A stretch of DNA of 64,000 bases, taken from contig JASDFA010000027.1 in NCBI GenBank assembly GCA_035772735.1, positions 68,330,001 to 68,394,000 on the forward strand. The letters are read 5' to 3'. A model generated the notes under the pieces. The model was not told where the DNA came from. It saw only the letters and a program-made list of their open reading frames with translations, and did no database searches. A program made the translations under genes and the position numbers. Positions 23,296-34,787 of this stretch are shown one piece after another (positions within the stretch are counted from its first letter, which is position 1; every line of letters starts with the position of its first letter). The DNA comes from Datura wrightii (taxonomy: Eukaryota > Streptophyta > Magnoliopsida > Solanales > Solanaceae).

Positions 23296-25690
23296 TCAAC
23301 AACTCTTTTCCGAAGAGTCATCATCTGACTCCGTCTCCTTCAGCTCCAATCCCTTGTCCTCCTTTTCATTTTGCAACACTCCAACCACCTTGCATTTGAG
23401 GGGTGTTTTAGCATATGGGCACACCTTGAAGGTGACCTCCTCACTTCCTACTCGAAATTTTAGCTCTCCAAGCTCAATGTCCACCATGGCTCTCCCTGTA
23501 ACTAATAGTGGTATTCCCAAAATAATGGGAACCTCTATATTCATTTCATAATCCAAAATAACAAAGTCAGTCGGTAGAATAAACTTGTCCACTATCACCA
23601 ACACATCCTCAAACACCCCCACCGGTCTTTTTGTTGACCTATTTGCCATGAGTAGCCTCGTTGACGTCAGTTTTGTGCTTACGAGTCCCAATTTCTTGAA
23701 AATAAGCAGGGGCATAAAATTTATGCTGGCGCCAAGATCACGTAGAGCTTTTTTAAACACACACATCCTAATTGTACATGGGTTGTGAAAGCTCTTGGGT
23801 CCTCCCATTTGGGGGAGAGATTACTCATCATCACCATACTATAATGGTGTTTTTTATCTCTGTTACCTACATCAACCACCTTTTTCGTCATTAGCAATTC
23901 TTTCATAAACTTTGCATAACCGGGCATTTGGAGTAGAGCATCCACTAATGGTATATTTATGGACAACTTGCTAAACGTGTCAACAAACTTTTTGAACTGG
24001 TTATCCTTCTTTTTCCTTGCCAACCGTTTTGGATAAGGAGGTGAGATTCTTGATTCAACCTTGTCGTTAATTGGGGCCTTCATGCCCGCCTCATCATTAT
24101 CAGCATGGGAGAGGATTTCATCATCCTTTCCCTCTCTTTCCTCATCAATCTTTTCCTTATACCTTGGGGTCATTAGTGTTTTGTCGACTTCATCTACTTC
24201 AGTTAACATTGGGTTATCAACCTCACTAAGCTTCACCGGGGCATCTCGAATCACCTTGCCGCTCCTAGTGATGATAGCCATGCATTGACCATCTTTCTTG
24301 GGATTAGGCATTGTGTCACTAGGTAGTATTCCCTTCATTTGGGGGTTCATTTAAGCTGACAACTGATTCATTTGGGTCTCCAAATGCTTGATATAAGAAG
24401 AATGTGAACTCACTATTTGGGTAAGGTTAGACACCTCCCCTCTTAATTCTTTCACCCCCCTCTCAGTTGACTCAACCTTTTTTGTACTCTCGATAACATT
24501 TCATCAATTTTTGAGTTACCCGTATCACTCACGCTCGGCTGATTTTGGAGATTCCCAAACTTTGGAGGGGGAAACATATGGGTTCGAACTCCGCTGATAT
24601 CGATCACCCTCTTGGTTTGACTCCCTATTACCCCACCTTTCATTTCTATTTAGTCATCCTTGTAGCTCACAATTTCTCCAACCTTGGTTTTCATCCCTTG
24701 GGCACCATGGGTCTTGGTTTTCTCCTTAGAATCCAGGTCTAGGACCTCCCATTTGGTTGCCCATGTATTTGTATTATTCTTCATATCTCGGCGGTGATGA
24801 CTCTCCCTCATATTGTAAGGGACCTTGCATTCCAACAACATTTACCACCTGGGGCCCTGCTCCCATCATTTTCTTTGTTATCAATTCTAATTATGTCATC
24901 ATCTTGGAAAGATTCTCATCCCGCTCTTCATCCCTTTTTCGCAACTCAACAGCCAATGCACTTGAGCCGACTTCATGAGTGGACACATTTGTTTCTCTCG
25001 TCTGCCAAGCCCTGTTGGTCTTTGTCATTCTGTCTAGGAAGGCTTTGTCCAACTGATATGTTTGATCCATGATAGAACCACCAGCTAGGTTGTTGGACAC
25101 AAACTTGTTGATTGAATCAAGGGCCCTGTAGAAGCTTTGGAGAAGCACTCCATCCGGCAATCCATGATTTGGGTAGAGAGAAATCTTCTTTTTATACCTT
25201 AACCATTCTTCGTGCAAAGGCTCTCCCAATTCTTTCCTGAAATTTGTAATATCATCCCTTAGCTGAAGCATCTTTGATTGAGGGAAAAAGCGGTCCAAGA
25301 AGGCCTCGGTTAGCTCCTGCCATGAAGTAATACATCTCGGAGGGAGTTCCTCTATCCACATTGTTGCCTCCCCCGTCAGTGGAAAAGGAAAGAGTCTCAA
25401 CCTGATTGACTCTTGACTAATATTTGTTATATTGAAGGGCTGGCATATTTCCAAGTTTCTCAAATTTGGATTCGCGTCTTCGCTTTGTTTTTTGCAAAGA
25501 GGCCCTTTATTTGCCACAAGTGCAGCATCGTTCTTGTGATATGAAATACTGCATTCCCTACCGTCGGTGGTAAGCGAATGGCTCCTGCAACTTCCGACAT
25601 CACCAGATTATCTTCCTTGAGTTCCATGTTACCTTCCACTGAGCTATCCCCTGCTTTGGAGTGATGACTCCTATGGTTATGAAATTCGAA
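23296..25690 (-). pseudogene. R7 gag-protease
   Basis: Capsid in 25517-24891: IRLRLFPFPLTGEATMWIEE, WQELTEAFLDRFFPQSKM, LHEEWLRYKKK and HGLPDGVLLQSFYRALDS, the Athila/Tat-type gag core. The N-terminal start lies in another frame (25690-25490; RLPPTVGNAVFHIT), so there is a frameshift near 25490. Then a linker with stops (24890-24350), and the protease end: MAIITRSGKVI near 24290, then LRDLGASINFMPLLIFKKLG and VPIILGIPLLVTGRAMVDI (23808-23296). The aspartic protease motif D-L-G-A is intact. A frameshift near 23790 separates the two. The tail is acidic, ending SDDDSSEKSC. Confidence 0.8.
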
Positions 25691-25771
25691 CAACACAACA
25701 AACTCACGTCAAGTAGGTACAATGACAAACTATTTCAACTTAATAATCAACACGAGAATATCAAGCGCTAG

Positions 25772-25789
25772 TCCCTGGCAACGACACCA
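25772..25789 (-). promoter_or_regulatory. tRNA-Asp-type primer-binding site of R7
   Basis: Minus strand tggtgtcgttgccaggga, three changes from the perfect R9 site. It lies 4 bp from the LTR edge at 25794. Confidence 0.8.
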
Positions 25790-25793
25790 TTTT

Positions 25794-26071
25794 TGCAACA
25801 TCCAAAATATATCCTTCATGCAAAGAACATACACGGCCAAAGTATCAAAAAATGTAATCCCACGAGTGTCGGAGTTGAATCCCACGAGAACTAGGGAATG
25901 ATAGTTAAAGTGTCAGTTGAGAAATTGACGTTAGCTTGCACCACATAGATTCAATATAAAAACAAATAAAGTTGGGAGGGTTGAAATCGGCAGTGAATTG
26001 TATGGGGCGATTTAGTGAAATAAAATAGAAAGATAAGCTAAGTTGTCAACAAGGATGTGAAAGACTAGGGG
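25794..26071 (-). repeat. R7 5' LTR, inner part
   Basis: In plus orientation starts 'tgcaacatcc' at 25794 next to the primer site and runs 278 bp to the R8 insertion. The rest is at 54213-55486. Confidence 0.65.
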
Positions 26072-28317
26072 TGCGGTTTTTATACCTTAGAAGCCCAAAG
26101 ATCAAACATGGGAGTTGAAGTGGAGAAAGTTTAAAAATTGGCACCAGGCATAGGACGGGTCATGAGGTGACCCGTGAGAGCAGCCCACGCATCGTGATGT
26201 GACTCGTGGGGAGGCCAGGTGATGAACTTAAGAAGATTGGGAAATGGGATCCCCATGTAGGTGACCATGACTCATGGTTAGGCCCCACGAGTCGTTAGGT
26301 CAGTCGTGGGGAGTGGTGTTTGAGTAAAGACGAAAATGAAGATAGTGTACATAACGGGAGGACCCCACAAGTTGTGGTCAGTCACCACAATTCGTGGGAA
26401 GGGTCGGGTTAGCTAACTGAAGAATTATTGGTATTAAGGCAGTGTACATCACGAGTGGTGATCATGAGTTGTGGTCACCCAGTAACGAGTCGTGAAGTCT
26501 TTTGTTATGAGCCAGGAGACCTGATGAGCATTGTATATCACGGATCAAAGTACAAGTCGTGGCCAAAGAGGACGAGTCGTTGGTTACCTCGTTGGGACCA
26601 TTTGACAGTTATTTTCTACTAATTTAGTAAGGTCTTTTCCATCATTTCTAAGTTCCTAGGGCCTAAACTACATAATTTTGAGTAATGAATAGTGATTCTT
26701 AAGAGGGTTAAGTTCATTTTAGGCTATTTTCATATTCATGCATGCAAGAGTGACAGACTAGAGAGGTGATCAAGGCAATCCTTCAAGGTTTTCCTCAATT
26801 CCTTCTTGGGCATTCAAGGGAGGGTAAGAATCAGCCATTTACAATTATGTAGGGTTATGAGTGGGTGTTTTTGTTCACACCCATGCCCAATCTCTCCTAA
26901 CTCATGAAGTTTGTTGAAAAATCTTATGGGGTTTTATCTTATATCTTGTGGAATTCTAATGATCTATCTATGGGGTATTATTTTTCATGATTACACTATA
27001 TTTTATGAATCCTAATCATATTTTACGACTAATTTGATTATAAATTTATTGATTTCAATTTCTACTAAATTACGCCTAATTATGCATGTTCTATGATGAA
27101 TTGAATTATGATTCCTAATTCTATTGCTGAGATTCATAAACCCATCATGATTTATGAGTCATAATATGGATTTATTCAAATGCCCATTATGAATTTATGA
27201 TTTACATAGCCTGTACATGATCTATAAGTATGCATGAACCTCATGATTTTTCTAACTATGTTTTGGTCGACTCACGGGCTTTACCCTCATGGCTAGTTCA
27301 TGTATTTACAAGCATGCTTATGATTATCATGATTTAACTAGCCCATGAATCTCATGCATCTTATAATATGAGCACTATATATATTTTGGGAGTAGTATTT
27401 AACACCGAGTAGGTTCGGGGCCTAGGTTTTTCCCCGAATCTCAAAACTACGTGCTACCGTAGGACATGATGGGACCTCCCTTATGACGGTCCCCTTTTCC
27501 CAAATGGGCCCTTTCATGTATGATATCACGTCCTTCAGAGTTCTACCTTTGGCAAGGTATGGACACCCTCCCGACCAGAGATTTATAGGTTGGGCTCCAT
27601 GTGTGCTCATTTGGGATATGTCAGTTATAAGAATCTCTCACTGTTCCCCGTGATTTATGCATGTTTATGATTTTGCACATTGGCTCAAGTCATGATCAAT
27701 AAAGCTTTTCTCTTATGATTATGATTATGACTGATTTACGAATGTTTTGAAAACCTTGAGCCTTATGTTATTGTATGCTACTCATGGTTTGAGCATGTTG
27801 TCCCACTCTTATGATCTCTTATGAGTTTTAATGTATTTTAAATTTTGTTTTAATTACCTTGCATACTCGGTACATTCCACGTACTAAACGCATACTCTAT
27901 GCTATTACATTCCATGATACAGGACCCGGCTCTCAGGCTCAGCCCCGTTAGTAGTCCATTTTTGAGTTTAGCATCCAACCTTTTGGTGAGTCCTCATTAT
28001 CCGTGGACCATATGTTTCAGATATTGATGTTCCCTTTTCATTTTCAGTTTTGTCGGGTTAGTTAGGGATGTTGTCCCATCAACCCATCTAATACGATAGA
28101 GGCTTTAAGACTAATTTTAGTACTCAACTATTATGTATTTAGTACATTCCACTTATCATGCTATGTTATGTTATGTTTATATTTCCGCTATATCATCATG
28201 TTAAGTATTCCACTTAATCATATGGAGTTAGAGAATGTTCATGCCATGAGTCGACTTGGAGTCTCTCGGGGTTCCTTGTCCCGTCTTACGATTCAGGTCT
28301 ACGTTCATATCGTGAAA
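26072..28317 (+). repeat. R8 5' LTR
   Basis: Aligned with 43200-43700 + 52468-54212. Starts 'tgcggtttttatacc' (3' LTR: tggttatacc) and ends 'atcgtgaaa' (3' LTR: gtcgtgaca). Palindromes on acgagtcgt lie at 26150-26585; a pair 'acgagtcgt..agtcgtggg' at 26281-26300 is kept in the other LTR at 43411-43430. Confidence 0.8.
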
Positions 28318-28320
28318 AAC

Positions 28321-28333
28321 ATAGTATTAGAGC
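28321..28333 (+). promoter_or_regulatory. initiator-Met primer-binding site of R8
   Basis: 'atagtattagagc' is tggtatcagagc with three changes, directly after the LTR. The changes are C/T or G/A type, as elsewhere in this element. Confidence 0.7.
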
Positions 28334-28529
28334 AATAGGTTTGAAGTTTCCTAGAAGGGTGTTTGAAATCCGCGTTAAGTAGAAACTTTTTCATGGGTGT
28401 GAAGCTTAGGAAACTTATGACGAAGAAGCTACGAGATGTTTAGAAAATGTTCCCTTCTTTCATAATCTATGTTGTGCAATGAAATGTCTCTCTATCCTTC
28501 TAATTTTTGCTATTCGCGAATGCAAAATG

Positions 28530-28671
28530 ATGGCTCCTCGAAGAATGAATGGTTGGAGGAATAGAAACGGAGATGGCCACGAGGATGGCAACGGGAATGA
28601 GCGCCAGCAGGCCCCACCAGTTCAGGAGCACCAGGCACTGGAGCTAGTTACCCATGTTGAGTTTCGGAAAG
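28530..28671 (+). pseudogene. R8 gag, N-terminal part (split by R9)
   Basis: ATG 28530 begins MAPRRMNGWRN, the start also seen in R6; an ATG just before, at 28527, is less likely because the sister copies lack it. It is rich in N, G and Q, then VTHVEFRK where R9 enters. The last five bases, 'gaaag', are the target duplication. Confidence 0.75.
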
Positions 28672-30092
28672 TGTTCGGGGTGTTATACGGGGTTATAAAC
28701 CGACACGCAAGTGCACGTGGTCGAACAAGTAGTAAGTGGATTTAGTAAGCCAAGTATCGATCCCACAGAGACTTGGATGAACTGCAAATTGCTCAAGTGT
28801 ACTGTATTTTACTTCTAAAAATGCAAACAACAGCGGAACCAAAAAGTTGATAGTTTGTTTTATAAATTTTTATACTAAAACTAAGAACAATTATCTATTT
28901 TGAATCTGAACTATGAATGAAAGCATGCTGAGGTTAAACGAATATGTAATGAAACTAATTATCATCATACTTTGGTTAATCTTTTCCTCCAGTTGCTAGC
29001 CAAGAACATCTGCCAAGAGATTAAAACTCTCGTATTTAACCTCACTTAAGAATCATGAACTATCCGTCTACATTTCTGTGATCAAATGCAATTCATGTCC
29101 TAGCTATACAATTCCGGTTCCTAAATTGACTAATACGACTTTCAGGTATATTTTTATCCTAAAAGCAAATCAAGACTCAATTTTCCCAAATCAAGTAAAG
29201 AACATATCCTATTAATTCACAACTTTCAAATTTCGTGCTCTCTCGAGTGAAACCGGACTTTTTAGATGTACATTAATGTAGGCCACACACTAATGCAGTA
29301 AAAACAAGAATTAATAGAACAACATGGAAGAAAAGATGAAAACCCATAGAATCAATAATCAAATTTCATCACAATTGTTCATAACCTCAGCAAGGATAGG
29401 AATTAGCCACTCATTTGTGGATTAATCATCATAAAATGAGTGTTAATCATACAAGCAATTGAATTAAAGAAGAAAGAAAGAGAGAAAAAACCCTGAACTT
29501 TTCGTCCCTCAACTGCCTGTAACCCACGTCCTTGCTCCACCAAGTCAGCATTATGAAAAATGAACTTAAGTGTTCTATTTATACTGCTGGGAATTTTTCC
29601 CGGAATAATGAGCAACGTGTCACGGAGTGCATCGCGGAGCACTGCCTCCGTGACACGCCATGAACGCGGACCCTCACTGGAACTGGGGGTCGGGGAATTC
29701 AGGCTCAACGTGGCGCGGCGTGCATCGCGGAGCACTGGCTCCGTGCCACGGAGCAAACGCGGACCTCCACTGGAAATTGGGTGAATTTTCCCCATCCAGG
29801 CAGAATGCCTCCGCGATGGCAGCGTGACACGGCTCCATCACGGAGCCCCTTTATTTCATGCTGTCCAATGCTTTTTCCCTTGCTCGCATTCAAGTCAAAC
29901 TCCGATATCCTTCAACATGCATTTTAGCTTCCCGAAATCACATTTTACCTGCAAAACAATGCTAATCATGTTGGTTAGTATAAATTCACATTTTATTACC
30001 AATTACATGAGAATGTATACACATTGATAGATAAACAAGGCGAAAATGATACTTTTGAGTATCACTTGGGCATATAAATCTACCCAAGATCA
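28672..30092 (-). repeat. R9 3' LTR
   Basis: Same length and edges as the partner at 37089. It holds the hairpin pair described for R9 (29616-29657: 11-bp perfect outer stem cgtgtcacgga, inner stem agtgc) and a second, similar hairpin at about 29708-29750. A TATA box, tataaatag on the minus strand, lies at 29583-29575 just downstream. Confidence 0.93.
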
Positions 30093-31984
30093 CTTACCCC
30101 ACACTTAAATCCTTGTTCGTCCTCGAACAACAAACATACAATTCATGCAATTTACATCCCAACCTGCTACTTTGATTCGACAATTTAGGCTACGGTCATA
30201 CCGATTATTCAATACAACAAATCATCAAGAAAACATGCATGGTCTTATCAATGCAATGACCTTCAATACATTAAGACCTCCTAGACTTTAAGAATCAACT
30301 CTCGATATCGGCAAGCTCATGCAAATCAGCTGATCAAGATATCCGACACGAAAATTAATCTTTCATCAAGCATGTGCCCTCACAATACAAGAGAATCTTC
30401 CCCTTTTTACTCATATGACTCACAAACATTCAAACAGGGGCATGTACACACAATTTCACTCTCTCTGCCAAAAGAATTCACATGCATCATGTCATGACCC
30501 ATAAGCTTGCCCTTAGTGTATTACTCCACTAATATAAAGAAGTGCGATGTAAGATCACGTAGGACTTTAATGGGTTGTAATGTAAGTTATGGAACTAGTA
30601 AATATTGGATTAGCCAATAATAGCCACTAGCATCCTTAAGCGCCTTTTTAACACATCCCATCAACTCATGGACATTGTTTCTCTTTTTTTTTCATCATCC
30701 CATTCTTGATGATTTTATTTAGTATGGCCCATTTCATTAAGCACACTTGACACAGCAACAAAGATTATTCATGCACCTTTGTTATCATTTATTTATAACA
30801 AGTGCACCTTCAACCTTTTCTTTTTCTTCCCTCACTTTGCTTTTCTTTTTCTTTTCACCATTCTCACTCTTTGACACTTTGGGAAAATGATTTTCTCTTC
30901 TTAAGCGCTTAAGAGTTTTGTATAGACTTTACGGCTAATGAAAAGAAGGAATTAAGCTCGGTTTACACTTTTTGGACAAAAGAAAGAAATAATAGGCTAA
31001 AGGCTCAAAGGGCTGACTAGGGTATACAATCACAGAAAGGGGGGTATGACAAGGAAAAAAAATAGAAACTCTCGGTTAAAACAAAGAAATGTCTACATCT
31101 TTTCCTACAATACACCTCCTTCTTTTCGTTTTGTACACACACCAGGCAAGTTCTAGACACTTCACAATAGCATGGAATGTCAACACCTCACTTCACACTT
31201 TCTGCACATGCTCGATTCAAGATGTATTCATAGACTCTTCAATCAGCTAATTACATGAATTCAAACATTAAGCCTCAATCACACTGAATCGAACTCTACA
31301 GCCTAGGTATCTCAACATATTTACAAATTTGCATGCTTTCATATGAATCACCTTTGCATTTTGAATATCATGTACAACATGCAACCAAAATTTCGCAACC
31401 ATAGAGTAACTACAAGTTTCGAGATGCAATCCACCAAAGAAGAAAAGAAAAAATAATTGAAAAAAAACTACTCCTAACGACTACATTTCCCTTAAGACGG
31501 TCGTCATCCATCCATCATAGGGAACGGTCACTACTTAAGACGTCGGTTCAATGGGACCATTCTCGGTAAAAGAACCGAAAACAAACGTCGAGAAACCCAA
31601 AATTAAAAAATGTCAAAAATATCGATCATTTCGATAGAAAAATTATTTACAAAATATTTTAAAATTTACAAAATATTTTAAAAAATTTGTTAAAAATATC
31701 GATCATTTCGATAATAAAAATATGTACAGAATCAGAATCAGCTAGCAACATTTCAGCAACACACATCAATTTCACAAATATTTACAAATACAGAACAATA
31801 ACTTGAAAATTCACAACTCACAAGGACAAACACATTTTCACATACACGACAGCAAAATAGAGAATACATGCAAAACAGCCCAGCCCAGCACCTAACTACT
31901 CCCACCCCACACTTAGCTCGAACACTGTCCCCAGTGTTCACAAAAATTCAAAATAGCACAAAACCGGGTGGTGGAACTCCTTGA
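30093..31984 (-). other. R9 3' non-coding region with polypurine tract and hairpin
   Basis: Between the ORF2 stop and the LTR. The polypurine tract is at 30106-30093 (aagtgtggggtaag on the minus strand). Its core taagtgtgggg recurs at 31916-31905, next to a perfect 8-bp hairpin (31920-31939: gaacactg-tccc-cagtgttc). At 31616-31713 lie short AT-rich direct repeats, including two copies of atcgatcatttcgat. No ORF of note; the open frame 31753-31941 is not supported. Confidence 0.7.
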
Positions 31985-33206
31985 TCAGTCAAAGTATTCC
32001 ACTTCTTCGTCGGGTACTGCTGCTTCATCTCCCATGTCCGAGTCGCCTCCGTCGTCATCTTCGGACTCCACATCGGAGTCCTCCCGATGCGTCTCCTCAT
32101 CTGTGGGGACGTCATCATCTGTGGGCTCTACAAATGCTGGCCCCACTCGGCATAGAGCCCTGGGATTCTCGCCGAAAGGGTAGTCTAGCTCGAGTTGCCA
32201 TAGCTCCTCCTCTGTCGATGGCCTCCCACCTATCCTTAGCTGGAGCATCTGCATCCCATACATCCGAGCCATGTATTGGTCATCACGAGCATGTCGCTCG
32301 CCAAGTGTAAGCACTGGCCCGAGGGTGGTGTAGGGAGCCTTAGTTTTAGTAACGTCTAAGGCCCGCCGCTCCAACTGCGGGATATAATCGAGGGCCTCCT
32401 CCTCAACATCGAGGCCCCTGAGAAAGGTGGTCAGTAGTCCACTAAAACCATACCTGTGCCCCTGGTGCAACTGGGCTCTCTTCATGGCGGATATAATAAC
32501 CGCCCCTACATTGATCTCCAGCCCTTTCATCAGGGCGTACACCAGGAAAACACGATCTCGGGTTACATCAGTCATATGTACCCCCGGGATTAGGCATGAG
32601 CAGACTATTTTCAGCCAGATTCTGGCTTCCCTGTTCATCTGTGAATAGGGCAACGTCTAGTGGTAGCCCCTCTCTTTGTGTCTGCTCCATCTAGCTATTG
32701 ATCGGGTCCCACACAATGTGCGTCTGAAGTCCGTATACGGTGGGGTAATGTTCAGCTGTCGGAGGACATGGGCGTCTGTGTCCCGCACTCCTATGATGGC
32801 ATTGAGGTGGTGGGGCTCCAGAGTGACTATTTGCCCTCTGATCTTGATGGTGTGACTCCTGATTGTTGGGTTCCAATTGGCATAGAACTCCCGAACCAAG
32901 TGCAGATTGCATTCTTTGGGCTCCTCAAAGATGAACTTGAGCCCGGCTGCCTCGATCCGGTGGACCATTCTAGGGAACTCCTGTGCCAATGGCTCCCGTG
33001 CTATGTGCTCCTCGGGGAATTATTTATTTTCCTTATGCTTCGCGTACCACTTTTTTCCCTTCATCGGTCACCAATCTTGTTCTGTACTAGCGGCGCTGGC
33101 CGCACGGAACTGCTGGTGCAGCTGGGACTGCTGTGCCCAGTCTGATCCGTTTCCTTCCGGCGCCTGAAGTTGACACGCCTTTTCCTTTATCTTGCCGGCT
33201 GGCCAT
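31985..33206 (-). pseudogene. R9 ORF2: 'putative plant transposon protein' family
   Basis: ATG 33206 lies 5 bp after a predicted 3' splice site and gives MASRQDKGKGVSTSGAG, a basic, low-complexity start like that of R7 ORF2. A stop and frameshift near 33090-33000 separate it from the core (32989-31985, one in-frame TAG at about 32656). Core motifs: LHLVREFYANWN, IRGQIVTLEPHHLNAIIG, REARIWLKIVCSCLIPG, ALMKGLEINVGAVI, then a C-terminal linker and a strongly acidic tail of about 40 residues rich in D and E. Same family as R7 and R10 ORF2. Function unknown; the acidic tail suggests a protein-binding or chromatin-facing role, as inference only. Confidence 0.75.
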
Positions 33207-33211
33207 TTCAC

Positions 33212-33905
33212 CTGTCAACCCAAGTAAACAAGATCAATGTTAAGCTCAAGGATATTAACTTCGGCTAAGGTCGGGTTACGCTAGGTTACCCCACACTTAG
33301 TCCTTAGCTACAGTTACAACAATACGGCAAGAACATCTTTATTTACACAAAACAAACAACTATACAATCATGCTTAGTGCGTTCGAAAAATTCGACGGTA
33401 TAACTTCTGCGTACTACTCAGACTTCGTACAGCTAATCACAATCACTACCATCACTAACATTTTAACCATCACACTTAGCAAAGAAAAACAAAGAAACAA
33501 AAATAACACCAAAAATATATCTACACACGAACCTATCCAACCAACACAATTCTAACAAATTTCAATATTTCCCCCAACCCGAGAATCCGTCGTTCTATTA
33601 ACATCCTAACAATTTGTACATCGACTCATCTCATTCAACACATCCATCCCGGCATAGAATTCACAATTTCAATCCATTTTCAACATCAAATTCAACTAAC
33701 AAGCCCTAGAATTGATTTTATCCATCAAATTCGATCAATTCATGCAATCGACAAGTTCAAGCAATCATACGACATTCCGAACATTCATCAATCAACAATG
33801 AAATCAAATTCATGATTAATTTCGACTTAGGGCACTTTAGCTCACCTCCCATGCTAAAAATCGAAGAAAATCGACAAGAAATTGAGAGGGAATCGAAGAA
33901 CATAC
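33212..33905 (-). other. R9 predicted 5'-leader intron (694 bp)
   Basis: Donor 'acaag|gtatgtt' at 33905 and acceptor 'gttgacag|g' at 33212 on the minus strand; the ORF2 ATG follows at 33206. The sequence between is AT-rich and without ORF, and contains a PPT-like ccccacactta (33289-33299, plus orientation). Agreement in place and size with R7 and R10 supports it. Confidence 0.55.
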
Positions 33906-34300
33906 CTTGTTTTTGAAGAATCAAAGAAAACTTGGTGAATTTCTTGCCTTACTCCGTGGCACGTTGATGGGGGATGGGTTTTGGGGGGTTTGGTCGCGGA
34001 GGGATTAGAAAATAAGGGAAAAGGGGAGGTTTTCGAGGTTAAAAAGGAAGAAAATCGCGCGGGTCATCCGGCGACCCGGTGTGACCCGTTGCGATATACA
34101 CGGCAACGTGTCACGGAGTGCATCGCGGTGCACTGCCTCCATGACACGGAGCCATCGCGAGGCTGTTCTGGAAATTTTTAAAATTTCCGGGTTATACCTC
34201 AATGTGTCACGGAGGGTAACGCGGAGGTCCTCCTCCGTGACACGGAGCTATCGCCCCAGCTCACTGTTTTCCACTTTTTATTTATTTTTCATACCTCGAC
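33906..34300 (-). promoter_or_regulatory. R9 internal promoter-like block with LTR hairpins
   Basis: Two hairpins of the LTR type. At 34107-34148 the sequence is nearly the LTR hairpin at 29616-29657, with only a few substitutions. At 34204-34243 there is a perfect 12-bp stem (gtgtcacggagg / cctccgtgacac) around a 16-base loop. Downstream on the minus strand come 'tatatcgc' (weak TATA candidate near 34099-34092), a pyrimidine-rich leader and the donor at 33905. Outside LTRs this vocabulary is seen nowhere else in the window. Confidence 0.6.
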
Positions 34301-34501
34301 TTTTCCTTCGCGATTCCATGCATATTTTTCTCCGTTTGACCTGAAAATCATCTCACTATACAAAATTGGTTAGAATTATAGGTTTCACTCTAAATATTAA
34401 TAAACAAAAACTAAAACGAAAAATTTTGTAGTAAATCAAGAAAAAGAAAAGAAAAGAAAAATCTATTTCCACTTTACAAAATAAAAGAAAGAAAAATTTT
34501 T

Positions 34502-34519
34502 CACGGGTTGCCTCCCGTG
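34502..34519 (-). ncRNA. conserved post-protease hairpin, R9 copy
   Basis: Minus strand CACGGG-AGGCAA-CCCGTG: a perfect 6-bp stem with the loop seen in R7 (TGGCAA). Two of the six stem pairs differ from R7 and both partners have changed together, which argues for selection on structure. Confidence 0.75.
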
Positions 34520-34787
34520 CAGTGCCTGGTTTACCGTCGCGGCTCAACGTTGTTTAAGCTCAATTGTCCGCTAGGGTTATGGACGATTTCTCTCGATCAC
34601 CGTCCTCCCCCCAGTAGTGCTTACACCTTTCCGGTGGTTTTCCCATTAACTCTCAGGAATCCTTCATCTGCTTATCATCACCTTGATCAATCACATTGAT
34701 CACCGAGAGTTCTTCATGCACCATCGGGAGCTTGGGTGCCTTGTACACATCGAACACCTCTACCTTGTCATGTGCTCGCATTGTTAG

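Larger units (their letters stand above)
20403..26071 (-). mobile_element. R7: gag-pro-ORF2 element, main part
   Basis: Minus-strand layout: 5' LTR (55486-54213 then 26071-25794, split by R8), tRNA-Asp-like primer site, gag-pro (25690-23296), hairpin (23254-23237), internal promoter block (about 23130-22387), intron (22386-21683), ORF2 (21671 to about 20440). It is cut at 20403 by the R6 LTR, so its 3' LTR is missing. No RT, RNase H or integrase is present between protease and ORF2, so it depended on another element for copying and integration. Confidence 0.75.

Noticed and set aside
29403..29795. 130-codon minus-strand frame, repeated at 37820-38212
   Set aside because: Falls in the R9 LTRs across the TATA and the hairpins; its repetition is due to the LTR pair, not to a gene family.
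32768..33145. 125-codon plus-strand frame
   Set aside because: Antisense of R9 ORF2; no motif, and it exists because the sense strand is GC-rich.
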